Source: an uncultured Lachnospiraceae bacterium
Lineage (GTDB): Bacteria; Bacillota; Clostridia; Lachnospirales; Lachnospiraceae
NCBI GenBank assembly: GCA_910588865.1
Contig: CAJUSJ010000034.1
Span: 1-40,578, forward strand
Reading direction: 5' to 3'
Length of the DNA: 40,578 nt
How positions within the stretch are numbered: position 1 is the first letter of the stretch; each line of letters starts with the position of its first letter. This document shows positions 24,878 to 32,975 of the stretch, in pieces. Made by a program: the position numbers and the translations under genes. A model generated the notes under the pieces. That model did not search any database and was not told where the DNA came from. It saw only the letters and a list, made by a program, of their open reading frames with translations.

Positions 24878-25985
24878 TTGATCTACCTCCATTTTTGATT
24901 TGGTTTGAGTGTTCATAGAAACTCAGGTTGTTTTGCAGCACAATATCAATCGGGCAGTCCACCCTCTGAGGTGGATCAATATGTTTGATAATGGAGTCCA
25001 CCAGAATACTCAGTCCTGTGTACCCCTTCATATACGCGCCCTGGTTGATAATCGCTTTCAGTTCTCCGTTCCTCAAGAGCCGGGCTGTGGTCTCGCTTAG
25101 ATCCGTACCAATAATTAAAATCCGATCCATCAGCCCCATGTCCTTTACCGCTTTTACCATCAGCTCATTATCACTGGCAGTCATTGCGTAGCATGCCACA
25201 ACATCCGGATGCTTCTTAAGCGTGTCCTTCACCGCCTCACAGATCTCATGGTCTTTTTCGTGGCGGGAAGAGTACCCTCTGACAATTCGCACCGACAGTC
25301 CGCTCTCTCTCTCCTCCAGATATTCTATCAAGCTCTGGATCTTGTTGACGTGGATCTTGGAGTCAGGCCGCCCCTCAGAGACAAGGAGGATTCCGGTTTT
25401 GGGGGTGATCAGATCGATCAGTTCCCCCGCCACCCGTCCAAGAACTCTCTCATTTGACGGAATACAGTACAGGCCCTCCGGCTCTTTCAGCTCGTCATCA
25501 ATGACAATGGTGACCACCTTCTGGGCCACCAGCCGCTGGAGCTGCAGCAATACTTTAGGGCTGCGGGTATAGGAAAACGTAACTACGCCCGCATATTTTT
25601 CACTTCCCGCATCCGCAATCTGTTTCAGTAATTCGTACTGTTTCTGCTCATCTTGGCAGGAAAACTCTTCGATCTCAATATTCAGCCCCTTGACCTCCTT
25701 GGCCATGGCGCGGAACCCATTCCAGATGTAATCGAAATAGAGTCCATCGTTCTCCGGCAGAACCGCCGCGATATGTCTGGTAGCCCTCTTGATGGAGGAG
25801 GCCGCGTAGTTGATCTCATACCCCATCTCCTTGGCAGTCTCCAGAATCTGCCTGCGAAGCTGCTCTCCCACTCCCTCCTTGCCGGACAATGCCCTGTGAA
25901 CAGAAGTCGCGGAAACATTTAATCTGGCAGAAATATCTTTTATCGTAATAGGGCCTGAGCCTTTTGCCTCATAACCTCTGGACAT
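24864..25985 (-). CDS. LacI-family transcriptional regulator of the locus
   Basis: The 373-residue protein has an N-terminal LacI helix-turn-helix (TIKDISARLNVSATSVHRAL, about residues 17-36, and the hinge YEINYAASSIKR) and a periplasmic-binding-protein-like effector domain resembling the sugar-binding LacI/GalR group (LVSEGRPDS, IIGTDLSETTARLLRNGELKAI). It is the first gene of the operon and its last codons overlap the binding-protein start. It probably senses an oligosaccharide or its breakdown product and binds the operator at 26182-26199. GGAAGGAGAG precedes the ATG. Confidence 0.94.
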   Translation of the reverse strand: MSRGYEAKGSGPITIKDISARLNVSATSVHRALSGKEGVGEQLRRQILETAKEMGYEINYAASSIKRATRHIAAVLPENDGLYFDYIWNGFRAMAKEVKGLNIEIEEFSCQDEQKQYELLKQIADAGSEKYAGVVTFSYTRSPKVLLQLQRLVAQKVVTIVIDDELKEPEGLYCIPSNERVLGRVAGELIDLITPKTGILLVSEGRPDSKIHVNKIQSLIEYLEERESGLSVRIVRGYSSRHEKDHEICEAVKDTLKKHPDVVACYAMTASDNELMVKAVKDMGLMDRILIIGTDLSETTARLLRNGELKAIINQGAYMKGYTGLSILVDSIIKHIDPPQRVDCPIDIVLQNNLSFYEHSNQIKNGGRSNEKI

Positions 25986-26181
25986 AACAATCTCTCCTTC
26001 CTTTGTAAAGCTGTCACTTTAATTCAGTATAACATTTTTAAAATCTTTCAGCCACATGATTTCAGCAGACAGGTCTTACAACGTTGCCATGAAGGCTCAG
26101 CCGGGAAATTGTTACCAAGCTATTATGTAAATTATTTCCGTCATGCGACATAGTGCATAATTTAACGATTACTCAAACAAT

Positions 26182-26199
26182 TACGTTATCGTTTACGTA
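26182..26199. promoter_or_regulatory. LacI/CcpA-type operator upstream of the lacI-family gene
   Basis: TACGT (26182-26186) and ACGTA (26195-26199) are inverted around a core. On the minus strand GTAAACGATAAC matches the GWAANCGNTNWC core of LacI-family/cre sites at every fixed position. It lies about 200 bases before the lacI start. It may serve autoregulation, catabolite repression or both. The rest of 25986-26242 is AT-rich and holds a candidate -10 TATACT near 26025 without a clear -35. Confidence 0.6.
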
Positions 26200-26242
26200 T
26201 TTTATTAAATCATACTTTTTTCCATTTGTCAATAGCTTTTTC

Positions 26243-26285
26243 AAAAAAAAGACAGCCAATCCACAAAATTCCGTGGACTGACTGT
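26243..26285 (-). terminator. Terminator of the SNF2 gene
   Basis: A 13-base stem with two mismatches (26252-26264 with 26273-26285; core TCCAC/GTGGA and CAG/CTG) is followed on the minus strand by a run of eight T. Confidence 0.85.
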
Positions 26286-26364
26286 GCATATTGCCCCCAT
26301 TTTCGCCTGGGTCTGAATCTATTTGCCTGGAAATGTGCCAAAACCCCACCTCTTTGTCACCGTT

Positions 26365-29300
26365 TTATTCCTGGAGAATGGCAAACAGCTCTTCCTTGGT
26401 GGCCAAAGTATCCTGGATGCTGCCTTCTGTGATGATCTCGTCTGACAGCTGGGCTTTCCGTTCCTGAAGCTTTTGGATCTTCTCCTCCAAAGTGTCCTTG
26501 GTCAGCAGCTTGTAGACCGTTACCACCTGCTTCTGGCCGATTCTGTGAGCCCGGTCCGTGGCCTGGTTCTGGGCCGCCATGTTCCACCAGGGGTCAAAGT
26601 GGATGACCATTGTGGCGGCAGTCAGGTTAAGCCCTGTGCCTCCCGCTTTCAGGGAGATCAAAAACACCGGCGTCCCATCCTGGTTAAAATCCGCCACCAT
26701 CCGGGCCCTCTTCTCCTTGGAGGTGCTGCCGGTCAGCATATAGTAAGGGATCCCCTCCCCCTTGAGCCGCTCCCCGATCCGCTCAAGGGCCGTGGTGAAC
26801 TGGGAGAACAGAAGCATCTGATTGCCCGCGGACACCCCGCCGCGGATCAGCTCCATACAGGTCTCCATCTTGGCCGAGCCGCCCCGGTAATTTTCATAGA
26901 CCAGGGACGGGTCGCAGCACAGCTGGCGCAGCTTGGTAAGCTCTGCCAGGATCTGCAGCTTTCCCGCGCGGAACTCCTGGGCGGTCTGCTTCTTTAAGGA
27001 GGACAGAAGCATCTGGAGATTGGCGTCGTAAAGCTTCTTCTGCTCATCCTCCAGCCGGGAGTACATCACCTTCTCGATCTTGTCCGGAAGCTCCTTGAGC
27101 ACATCGGACTTCAACCTTCTCAAAATATAAGGCCGGATCATCTTTTTTAACCGGGCGGAAACCCTGTCATCCTGGTTGGAGACAATGGGCTGCTCATAGT
27201 TTGTCCGGAAATGCTTGTCGGAGTTTAATATGCCCGGCATGAGGAAATCAAAAATGCTCCACAGCTCGCTCAAAGAATTCTCAATGGGCGTGCCGGTGAG
27301 GGCAAATCGCTGGACACTGTGTATGGTTTTCACCGCCTTGGCTGCCTGGGTGGTGTAATTCTTTATGTTCTGGGCCTCATCTATGATGGTGTTCCGGAAC
27401 AAAATGTCCTGGTACCACTCCACATCCCTCTTTAACAGGTCATAAGAGGTCAGCAGCAGATCCCCCTCCCCTCCCCCGATTTTCTCCCTTCGGACAGCGG
27501 CGCTTCCGGTCACTGTCACCACTGACAGGGAGGGGGCAAACCGCCGGATCTCGTTTTCCCAGTTGTACACCAGGGAGGCGGGGCAGATAATAAGCCCCAG
27601 ATACTCTCTTTTTTCTGCCCGCGCCGAAGAGGAGGACCGCGCCTTCCCCTCCTTTAAGGCAAGGAGATAGGCGATGGTCTGGATGGTCTTCCCCAGTCCC
27701 ATATCATCTGCCAGGATCCCGCCGAAGCCCAGCCTTTGCAGTGTCATCATCCACTGGTAGCCGAACTTCTGGTAGGGCCGCAGCTGGGCCAGCAGGCCAT
27801 CCGGCTCTTCAAAATCACTGTCCTCCACATTTTTCATCTCACGAAGAAGAGCTTTGAAAGCCCTGCTCCGGTTCACCTGGATGTCTCCTCCGTTCTCCCT
27901 GAGAATCTGGTCAAGGTAGAAGGAGCGGTACCCCGGGATCTGAAGGTGGCCTTTTGCCAGCTGGCTTCCCTTCACCTCCAGCCCCTCCGCCAGTTCCGCC
28001 ACCGCCGACAGGGCATTGTCCTCCAGCTGAAGGAAGGAGCCGTCGGGCAGGCGGAAATATCGTTTCTTCCTGCGATAGCCTTCCAGGATCCCCTCCAGCT
28101 CTTCTGAGGGAAGCCGCTCTGCCTGGATATCCACATCCAGCAGCCCGGACTTCAGGGTGATCCCCACCCGAATAGACGGAGCCTGCATGATCCGGATTCT
28201 CTTTAAGCTCTCAGACACAAATACCTGGCCGATCTGCTGAAAGCTCATAAGTCCCTGGCTGAGAAGGGCGTAAACCGCCTCCTCCTCATCCTCCGGGATA
28301 AAGAACAGCTTGGTTTTCATATCCCTGGACGGGAAATATTGTAAAATCATGTCCGTGAGCACCTGCTCTTTCTCAAAATCCCGGTACATCTCGCTGACCG
28401 TAATGGGCTCAATGACATTGTAGACAATGTCCCCGTAGGAACACTGAGCCTTTGCGGTGATCCTCTGGTCCTGGCGGTCAAAATAGACCTGGATCTGGCA
28501 GGGCTGAGGCTCATACTGCTCCAATTCCCCGTCGATCTGACAGCTGGAATAGCCCTTTAAGATGGGAAGCACTGACCCGCAGAACGCCGGAGCGTCTTTA
28601 GGGTGGATAGAATAGGTCTTCCGTTTTCCCGAAAAAAGACTTCCGATCATCTGGAAATGTCTGGAAAACTCTATGCCGCAGACATAGACCGCGCTGCCTG
28701 ACCGGATGCACACCCGCCTTTTCCCCTGAAATACCTCTGCCGCCGGAACCGCCAGCTCATACCCGCCGTCCTCCTGGAGCTTCACAGATGTTTTCAGCAG
28801 GGGATTTCCCTTTTCAAAAGTCAGTGTGACCTGCTTTCCTTCCAGATCCGCCCCGCAGCTCTCCCCTGTCAGCACCTCGGCGAACCGCGCCATCCACTCA
28901 TCTGTCAGGGAAAGCTTCCGTTTGGTCAGGGTCTCCACGCTTCCCGAATCATAATAATGGTAGCTGTGGTAGGAATAAGCGTAGCGCCGGTTATAAACCC
29001 GCATAACCTCCCGCTCGTGGAGAACGTACTGCTCCAAGATGTTCAAGATCTCCTGGCTTTTCGGGGTAAAGACGCTTCTCTCATGGTAAAAGGCCAGCTT
29101 TTTCCCATACTCCACCCAGTCGTTCCGATCCATGGCCTCCACCATCTGGCTGATATTTTTCAGAACATATTTCTGAGCCGCCCCGATCTTAAACTCCAGG
29201 CTCCACTCCCCGCTCTCCCTCTTAAACAGAGGAACCAGCTCCACATGGCCGGTGAGATCCGGCTGGAGATACCTGGCCTTTTCCCTCATGGAGCTGGCGT

Positions 29301-29670
29301 AGATAATATTGGTAAGCTCCTTGTCCGTATCCTTCGCCTTCACCGCCTCATACATGGAAAGCGGTTTATCGGAAGAACGGTTGTAAAATACTTCCAGGGC
29401 AGTGGCCACACAGTGCTTGCACATGCCGGAATAAGAGGCCCAGGCCTCGCACTCACAGGTGTACTCTTTAAAAGAATCGGTCTTTTTATCATACTTAAGA
29501 GCTACATGATACTGGCTGCGGTAAGAGCCGTCCACGTTGGCCGAAACATAGATGACTTCCCGGTCCTCAGTCTTGTGCAGGTCCTGGACCTTCCCCTGCT
29601 TGTAGACCTGATTGCCTCTGGTGTAAGAAGCGGAGCTGGCGGAAGTACGTATGGATTTTAAGCTGATCAT
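26365..29670 (-). CDS. SNF2-family DNA-dependent ATPase with SWIM zinc finger
   Basis: The 1101-residue protein has an N-terminal SWIM zinc finger (CEC..GMCKHC, about residues 70-87), a middle region of the bacterial SNF2-associated type, and a two-lobed SNF2 motor in the last 480 residues. Motor motifs are DDMGLGKT (about 655-660), IIDEAQNIKN (about 765), LTGTPIEN, SLKAGGTGLNLTAA and QATDRAHRIGQ. Such proteins translocate on double-stranded DNA and remodel protein-DNA complexes; the bacterial role is not defined. I choose ATG 29670 with AAGGAGA upstream; the frame extends to 29709 without a ribosome binding site. It has its own terminator and no nuclease or methylase partner nearby, so I treat it as housekeeping rather than defence. 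Confidence 0.95.
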   Translation of the reverse strand: MISLKSIRTSASSASYTRGNQVYKQGKVQDLHKTEDREVIYVSANVDGSYRSQYHVALKYDKKTDSFKEYTCECEAWASYSGMCKHCVATALEVFYNRSSDKPLSMYEAVKAKDTDKELTNIIYASSMREKARYLQPDLTGHVELVPLFKRESGEWSLEFKIGAAQKYVLKNISQMVEAMDRNDWVEYGKKLAFYHERSVFTPKSQEILNILEQYVLHEREVMRVYNRRYAYSYHSYHYYDSGSVETLTKRKLSLTDEWMARFAEVLTGESCGADLEGKQVTLTFEKGNPLLKTSVKLQEDGGYELAVPAAEVFQGKRRVCIRSGSAVYVCGIEFSRHFQMIGSLFSGKRKTYSIHPKDAPAFCGSVLPILKGYSSCQIDGELEQYEPQPCQIQVYFDRQDQRITAKAQCSYGDIVYNVIEPITVSEMYRDFEKEQVLTDMILQYFPSRDMKTKLFFIPEDEEEAVYALLSQGLMSFQQIGQVFVSESLKRIRIMQAPSIRVGITLKSGLLDVDIQAERLPSEELEGILEGYRRKKRYFRLPDGSFLQLEDNALSAVAELAEGLEVKGSQLAKGHLQIPGYRSFYLDQILRENGGDIQVNRSRAFKALLREMKNVEDSDFEEPDGLLAQLRPYQKFGYQWMMTLQRLGFGGILADDMGLGKTIQTIAYLLALKEGKARSSSSARAEKREYLGLIICPASLVYNWENEIRRFAPSLSVVTVTGSAAVRREKIGGGEGDLLLTSYDLLKRDVEWYQDILFRNTIIDEAQNIKNYTTQAAKAVKTIHSVQRFALTGTPIENSLSELWSIFDFLMPGILNSDKHFRTNYEQPIVSNQDDRVSARLKKMIRPYILRRLKSDVLKELPDKIEKVMYSRLEDEQKKLYDANLQMLLSSLKKQTAQEFRAGKLQILAELTKLRQLCCDPSLVYENYRGGSAKMETCMELIRGGVSAGNQMLLFSQFTTALERIGERLKGEGIPYYMLTGSTSKEKRARMVADFNQDGTPVFLISLKAGGTGLNLTAATMVIHFDPWWNMAAQNQATDRAHRIGQKQVVTVYKLLTKDTLEEKIQKLQERKAQLSDEIITEGSIQDTLATKEELFAILQE

Positions 29671-29836
29671 GGTTGTTTTCTCCTTCGGGGCAGCAGCCGC
29701 CTTGTTCATATTTGCCTGTCCGGCATTTTCCTGCGATCAAGCAAGGGAAGCCCCTTTCCTCTGCTTGCCGTACCGGGACGGGGCCGCTTCAGCGGCCATA
29801 TTCCTCTCCGCCCCGTGTACACAAAAAACGGAAGCC

Positions 29837-30298
29837 CTATGACTCCTTCAGCTCCTCAAGCATCCGCGCCGGGTTGTCCGCTGCCTTTACTTTGCCGAAG
29901 GCTTTGACGATCACGCCCTTCTCGTCGATGAGATAGGTTGTCCGAACCACGCCCATGGACACCTTTCCGTAATTCTTCTTCTCCTGCCACACATCGTAGG
30001 CCTGGATACAGGAAAGCTCCGGGTCCGACAGCAGGGTGAAGGGAAGACCGTACTTTTCCTCAAATTTTTTGTGGGAGCCCACGCTGTCCTTGCTGACGCC
30101 GACCACCACTGCCCCCTTCTCCTGAAACTGGGGGTACAGCTCCCCGAAATTGCAGGCCTGCTTTGTGCATCCCGGCGTGTTGTCCTTTGGGTAAAAGTAC
30201 AGGACCACTTTTTTGCCCCTGTATTCCTCTAAAGTGTGAACCTGCCCATTCTGGTCAGGCAGTGAAAATGACGGCGCTTTTGTTCCTGCTTCTAACAT
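29837..30298 (-). CDS. bcp: Thioredoxin-dependent peroxiredoxin (Bcp/PrxQ type)
   Basis: The 153-residue protein reduces hydrogen peroxide and organic peroxides with thioredoxin. The motif TPGCTKQAC places the peroxidatic Cys at 44 and the resolving Cys at 49, five residues apart as in Bcp. Downstream, YGVSKDS-like and RTTYLIDEKG segments fit the family. Length is typical. AAGGAGAG precedes the ATG by eight bases. A GC-rich hairpin (GGCCGCT/AGCGGCC near 29784-29800) lies downstream. It appears to be a single-gene unit. Confidence 0.95.
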   Translation of the reverse strand: MLEAGTKAPSFSLPDQNGQVHTLEEYRGKKVVLYFYPKDNTPGCTKQACNFGELYPQFQEKGAVVVGVSKDSVGSHKKFEEKYGLPFTLLSDPELSCIQAYDVWQEKKNYGKVSMGVVRTTYLIDEKGVIVKAFGKVKAADNPARMLEELKES

Positions 30299-30386
30299 GT
30301 GACGATCTCTCCTTTTTGGTTATGGTTTGAAGTACTCTTTCTAAGTAGTATTCTATCATATTTGAGGGGGAAAGGTTGGGGAATTT

Positions 30387-30812
30387 TCATAAAGTTTCCT
30401 CAAGAAAATCTGTCTTATATCGCAAACGGCTTCCCCATTTATCCTTAAATTTTCTGAACGCGGTTTTCTGCAGATCAAGCGTACGGACTTTACTTGATAC
30501 AATTCTAAAACAAAACTCGTATCCTGCCAGCTCTGACCGGACTAACTTTAATCCCTCTTCTAACTGAGGAACCGCCTCATCAATATTTCCGCCCTTTAAT
30601 TCTATAAAATAAGCTTTTTTAAGAGTATCATTTGTCAGGAGATAGTCACAGCATTTCCTCTGCCGGACCAGTTCTCCGTCCAGTTTATAATGCCTCACAC
30701 TATATTTTTGCTGAGGATTGTGGGCGCAATGCCTCCTTGATGTACCTCGATCTTTGGAGACGACGGTTTTCTGATGTTCTTCACAAAGAGATTTTTCCGC
30801 GGTAAGCCGCAT
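30387..30812 (-). CDS. Small PD-(D/E)XK nuclease-like protein paired with an ATPase
   Basis: I do not recognise a named family for this 141-residue protein. It contains CCDYLLTNDTLKKAYFIELKGG (positions about 54-75; core D-x13-E-L-K), which resembles the metal-binding half of a PD-(D/E)XK nuclease: an Asp at the start of one strand and ExK on the next. The N-terminus is basic and Cys/His-containing (RRHCAHN). Its ATG lies one base after the ATPase stop codon, and GGGGAGG inside the ATPase gene acts as its ribosome binding site, so the two proteins are made together. The motif suggests DNA or RNA cleavage controlled by the ATPase, a common arrangement in phage-defence modules. Activity is inference. 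Confidence 0.6.
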   Translation of the reverse strand: MRLTAEKSLCEEHQKTVVSKDRGTSRRHCAHNPQQKYSVRHYKLDGELVRQRKCCDYLLTNDTLKKAYFIELKGGNIDEAVPQLEEGLKLVRSELAGYEFCFRIVSSKVRTLDLQKTAFRKFKDKWGSRLRYKTDFLEETL

Positions 30813-30813
30813 A

Positions 30814-32139
30814 TCACTGAACCTCCCCAGATAAAAATTTTTCTTTCAGCAATACCATTTTCTCATAGTCTCTATTGATATCTTCAGATGCCCCATCAAT
30901 AATCTCGTTTTTAATACATTCAAATTCATTATCTGTACAGGATACCGCTTTTCCGTGGTTTATAAAATATGCTGACAGCGATGAAAACCGAAGCCTTTTA
31001 TCAGGCAGCACAATGTCATTAAGTTCCGACAGCTCCGCGGACCCGCATATTCTATTCGCGTAAAGCAGGTTATTTATGCTCCCTAAAATATATGGACTGT
31101 GAGTGGTGATAAATATCTGATTCTTTCCATCATTTTTCGATAGTGAAATAAACTCCGCTATTAATTTCTGCGCATTTGGAAACAGATGTGATTCTGGTTC
31201 TTCAATGATAAAATATGTTTTCCTGTTATTCAGCAGATAATAAAATATAACATTCAAAATCCAGACCGCTTCCTGCTGCCCTGACGACGCGAAGTTTATC
31301 TTAACGTATCTGTTTTCTGATATCTGCAGCCGTTCCTCTCCATCAATATAACGATATTCTCCCTGTAAAATATTTTTCATTAATTCCGCGGCAGAAAAAA
31401 GCAGCTGTCTGTTGACCTTCTTGTCTGTTAAATGTATCTTATCCTGAATCATCTGGGAAATACTGACGGAAAAAACCGATTTCATCCGCAAAATTCTTTC
31501 CAGATAATTCTGAGTGCAATAATCCATATTTTTTTTCTGCATGTCATCCATGGAACTGTAAAGATAGCTTAACTGCGTACTCAGCAGGGTGATCATACTC
31601 CGCCCTGCCGGTATATAGACAATCTCCCCATGATCATCAAAAAAAGCATCTATTTCTTCTTTGATATCTGTAAAATCCACATCAAATATGGTATCCGCGT
31701 TGTTCTGTGTCCTATGTTCCAGCCTCCGGATAAATTTTATGATATCATCGCTAAAATCAAGCCATATATAATTGGGAGACACATATTCTGTTTTCAGCGA
31801 AACCTTGATATAGCTCTGGCTCTTATAGTAATACACAAGCTTCATGGCTGTATCCATTGGCCATGTAGTTCCAAAAATCTGAAGAAAAATAGAACGGATC
31901 TCTCTTTCCACACGGTTCTTTAGGGAAAGATCCAGCGATTCATCAGCCGGATAATTATTTAGAAAACATTTTTTCTTAAACTGTTCAAACAGAATATTTT
32001 TGATGTTTTTAAAGAAAAATATGCTCTTAGCGACAGTACTTTTCCCCGATGCCTGGGGGCCGGTAAAAACGGTAAAATCCTTGATCTCCAACTGGCAATA
32101 GTCTATCGGCTCCAGCTTATTGATAATTATTTTCTGCAT
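30814..32139 (-). CDS. AAA15/OLD-like ABC-type ATPase
   Basis: The 441-residue protein has a Walker A GPQASGKST near residue 26-34, an ABC signature-like SSGQQEAVWI, Walker B YFIIEEPESHLFP and the switch His in ITTHSPYILG. A long insert lies between the halves of the ATPase domain, as in OLD/RecF/Rad50-related proteins. No TOPRIM domain is present at the C-terminus, which ends at about 60 residues past the switch His; a separate nuclease-like protein is encoded directly downstream instead. I choose ATG 32139, with AGGAGA six bases before it; the frame extends to 32178. Only 31 bases separate it from the Fe-S protein gene upstream, so the promoter at 32879-32907 may drive all three genes. Confidence 0.85.
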   Translation of the reverse strand: MQKIIINKLEPIDYCQLEIKDFTVFTGPQASGKSTVAKSIFFFKNIKNILFEQFKKKCFLNNYPADESLDLSLKNRVEREIRSIFLQIFGTTWPMDTAMKLVYYYKSQSYIKVSLKTEYVSPNYIWLDFSDDIIKFIRRLEHRTQNNADTIFDVDFTDIKEEIDAFFDDHGEIVYIPAGRSMITLLSTQLSYLYSSMDDMQKKNMDYCTQNYLERILRMKSVFSVSISQMIQDKIHLTDKKVNRQLLFSAAELMKNILQGEYRYIDGEERLQISENRYVKINFASSGQQEAVWILNVIFYYLLNNRKTYFIIEEPESHLFPNAQKLIAEFISLSKNDGKNQIFITTHSPYILGSINNLLYANRICGSAELSELNDIVLPDKRLRFSSLSAYFINHGKAVSCTDNEFECIKNEIIDGASEDINRDYEKMVLLKEKFLSGEVQ

Positions 32140-32170
32140 GAAATCTCTCCTGGTGTTCACACTGCCGTTA

Positions 32171-32842
32171 TTATCCACACGGATTCACAGCAGCCATCTT
32201 CCCATTAAACATCAGATCCATCACATGAACCCCATTGACGCCTCCCAGCAAAAGCCCTCTCAGACAGGAGTTGCAGTACACCGCCACACGCTCCGTGCCA
32301 TATCTCTTCCCGTTTTCTTCCATCAAGGCCTTCTGCTCTTCGGGTGTATGAAGCTCCAGCTTTCCCTCCATCTGATCCGCAAAATAATGAGGCGCGATCC
32401 GGATATTTTCCTCTCTCATGGGATTGTACCGGAATACGCCGCAGAACCGGCTTTGATCCCTGTTCTCTTCCAGCTCCACCACCTTCATATTCATCTTCTC
32501 AAGGATCCCGCGGACCGCCTCATGCAGTTCATGCTTCCCCTCTGCCCTCCAACAGTCCTGGAGGGTGATCTCTTCCCCATGATAATCCGGCCACGGAAAA
32601 TGGGGGTCTTGGTCCAGGAACTGGAAAATACTCACATCCTCCCTGCCGGTATTCTCCCGGATGATAGCGGAGCAGGACTGGCAGATGGTCAGCGCCGTCT
32701 CCCCCTCGGACAATTTCTTATGACCCGGACGGCAGCAGCCTATTGTCCTGATCCCGTGAACCTCTGCCAGATACTGCCTTACCCGCTTGCTGGTATCTGG
32801 GGATGCCTTTGTAAAATTACAGCTTGGAAAATACGCGTACAT
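32171..32842 (-). CDS. CCG-type Fe-S cluster protein (HdrB-like cysteine-rich domains)
   Basis: The 223-residue protein has two copies of the cysteine-rich pattern seen in heterodisulfide reductase subunit B and related proteins. The first is SC (residue 8), GCCRPGH (36-37) and CQSC (about 55-58); the second is DCW, FCGVFRYNP and YCNSC near the C-terminus. The canonical CCG of the first repeat is CCR. Such domains bind a [4Fe-4S] or related cluster and take part in electron transfer, but no partner flavoprotein or ferredoxin is nearby. I choose ATG 32842 with GGAGG eight bases upstream. It leads the operon that also holds the ATPase and nuclease-like genes. Confidence 0.75.
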   Translation of the reverse strand: MYAYFPSCNFTKASPDTSKRVRQYLAEVHGIRTIGCCRPGHKKLSEGETALTICQSCSAIIRENTGREDVSIFQFLDQDPHFPWPDYHGEEITLQDCWRAEGKHELHEAVRGILEKMNMKVVELEENRDQSRFCGVFRYNPMREENIRIAPHYFADQMEGKLELHTPEEQKALMEENGKRYGTERVAVYCNSCLRGLLLGGVNGVHVMDLMFNGKMAAVNPCG

Positions 32843-32878
32843 AAAAATGCCCTCCTTCACTTTAATCCTTCTGGCATA

Positions 32879-32907
32879 ACTTTAGCACAATTACGGTTCT
32901 CTGGCAA
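32879..32907 (-). promoter_or_regulatory. Promoter of the Fe-S protein/ATPase/nuclease-like operon
   Basis: TTGCCA (32902-32907) and TAAAGT (32879-32884) on the minus strand are separated by 17 bases, about 36 bases before the start codon. Confidence 0.6.
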
Positions 32908-32929
32908 GCAGATGAACTTTTTAAACAAT

Positions 32930-32965
32930 AAAGAAAAGGGGAAGCAGGAAAAATCCCCGCTTCCC
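32930..32965 (-). terminator. Terminator of the GH106-like gene
   Basis: GGGAAGC (32939-32945) and GCTTCCC (32959-32965) form a stem, followed on the minus strand by CTTTTCTTTATT. It starts 11 bases after the stop codon. Confidence 0.75.
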
Positions 32966-32975
32966 AAAATTTTTT

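Noticed and set aside
26365..29670. SNF2 protein as part of a DISARM-like defence system
   Set aside because: No methylase, DUF1998 or PLD-type partner gene is adjacent, and it has its own terminator.
30387..32139. Septu, PARIS or Gabija assignment for the ATPase pair
   Set aside because: The small partner lacks the HNH motif of PtuB and is too short for a TOPRIM or helicase partner; the ATPase has no fused TOPRIM.
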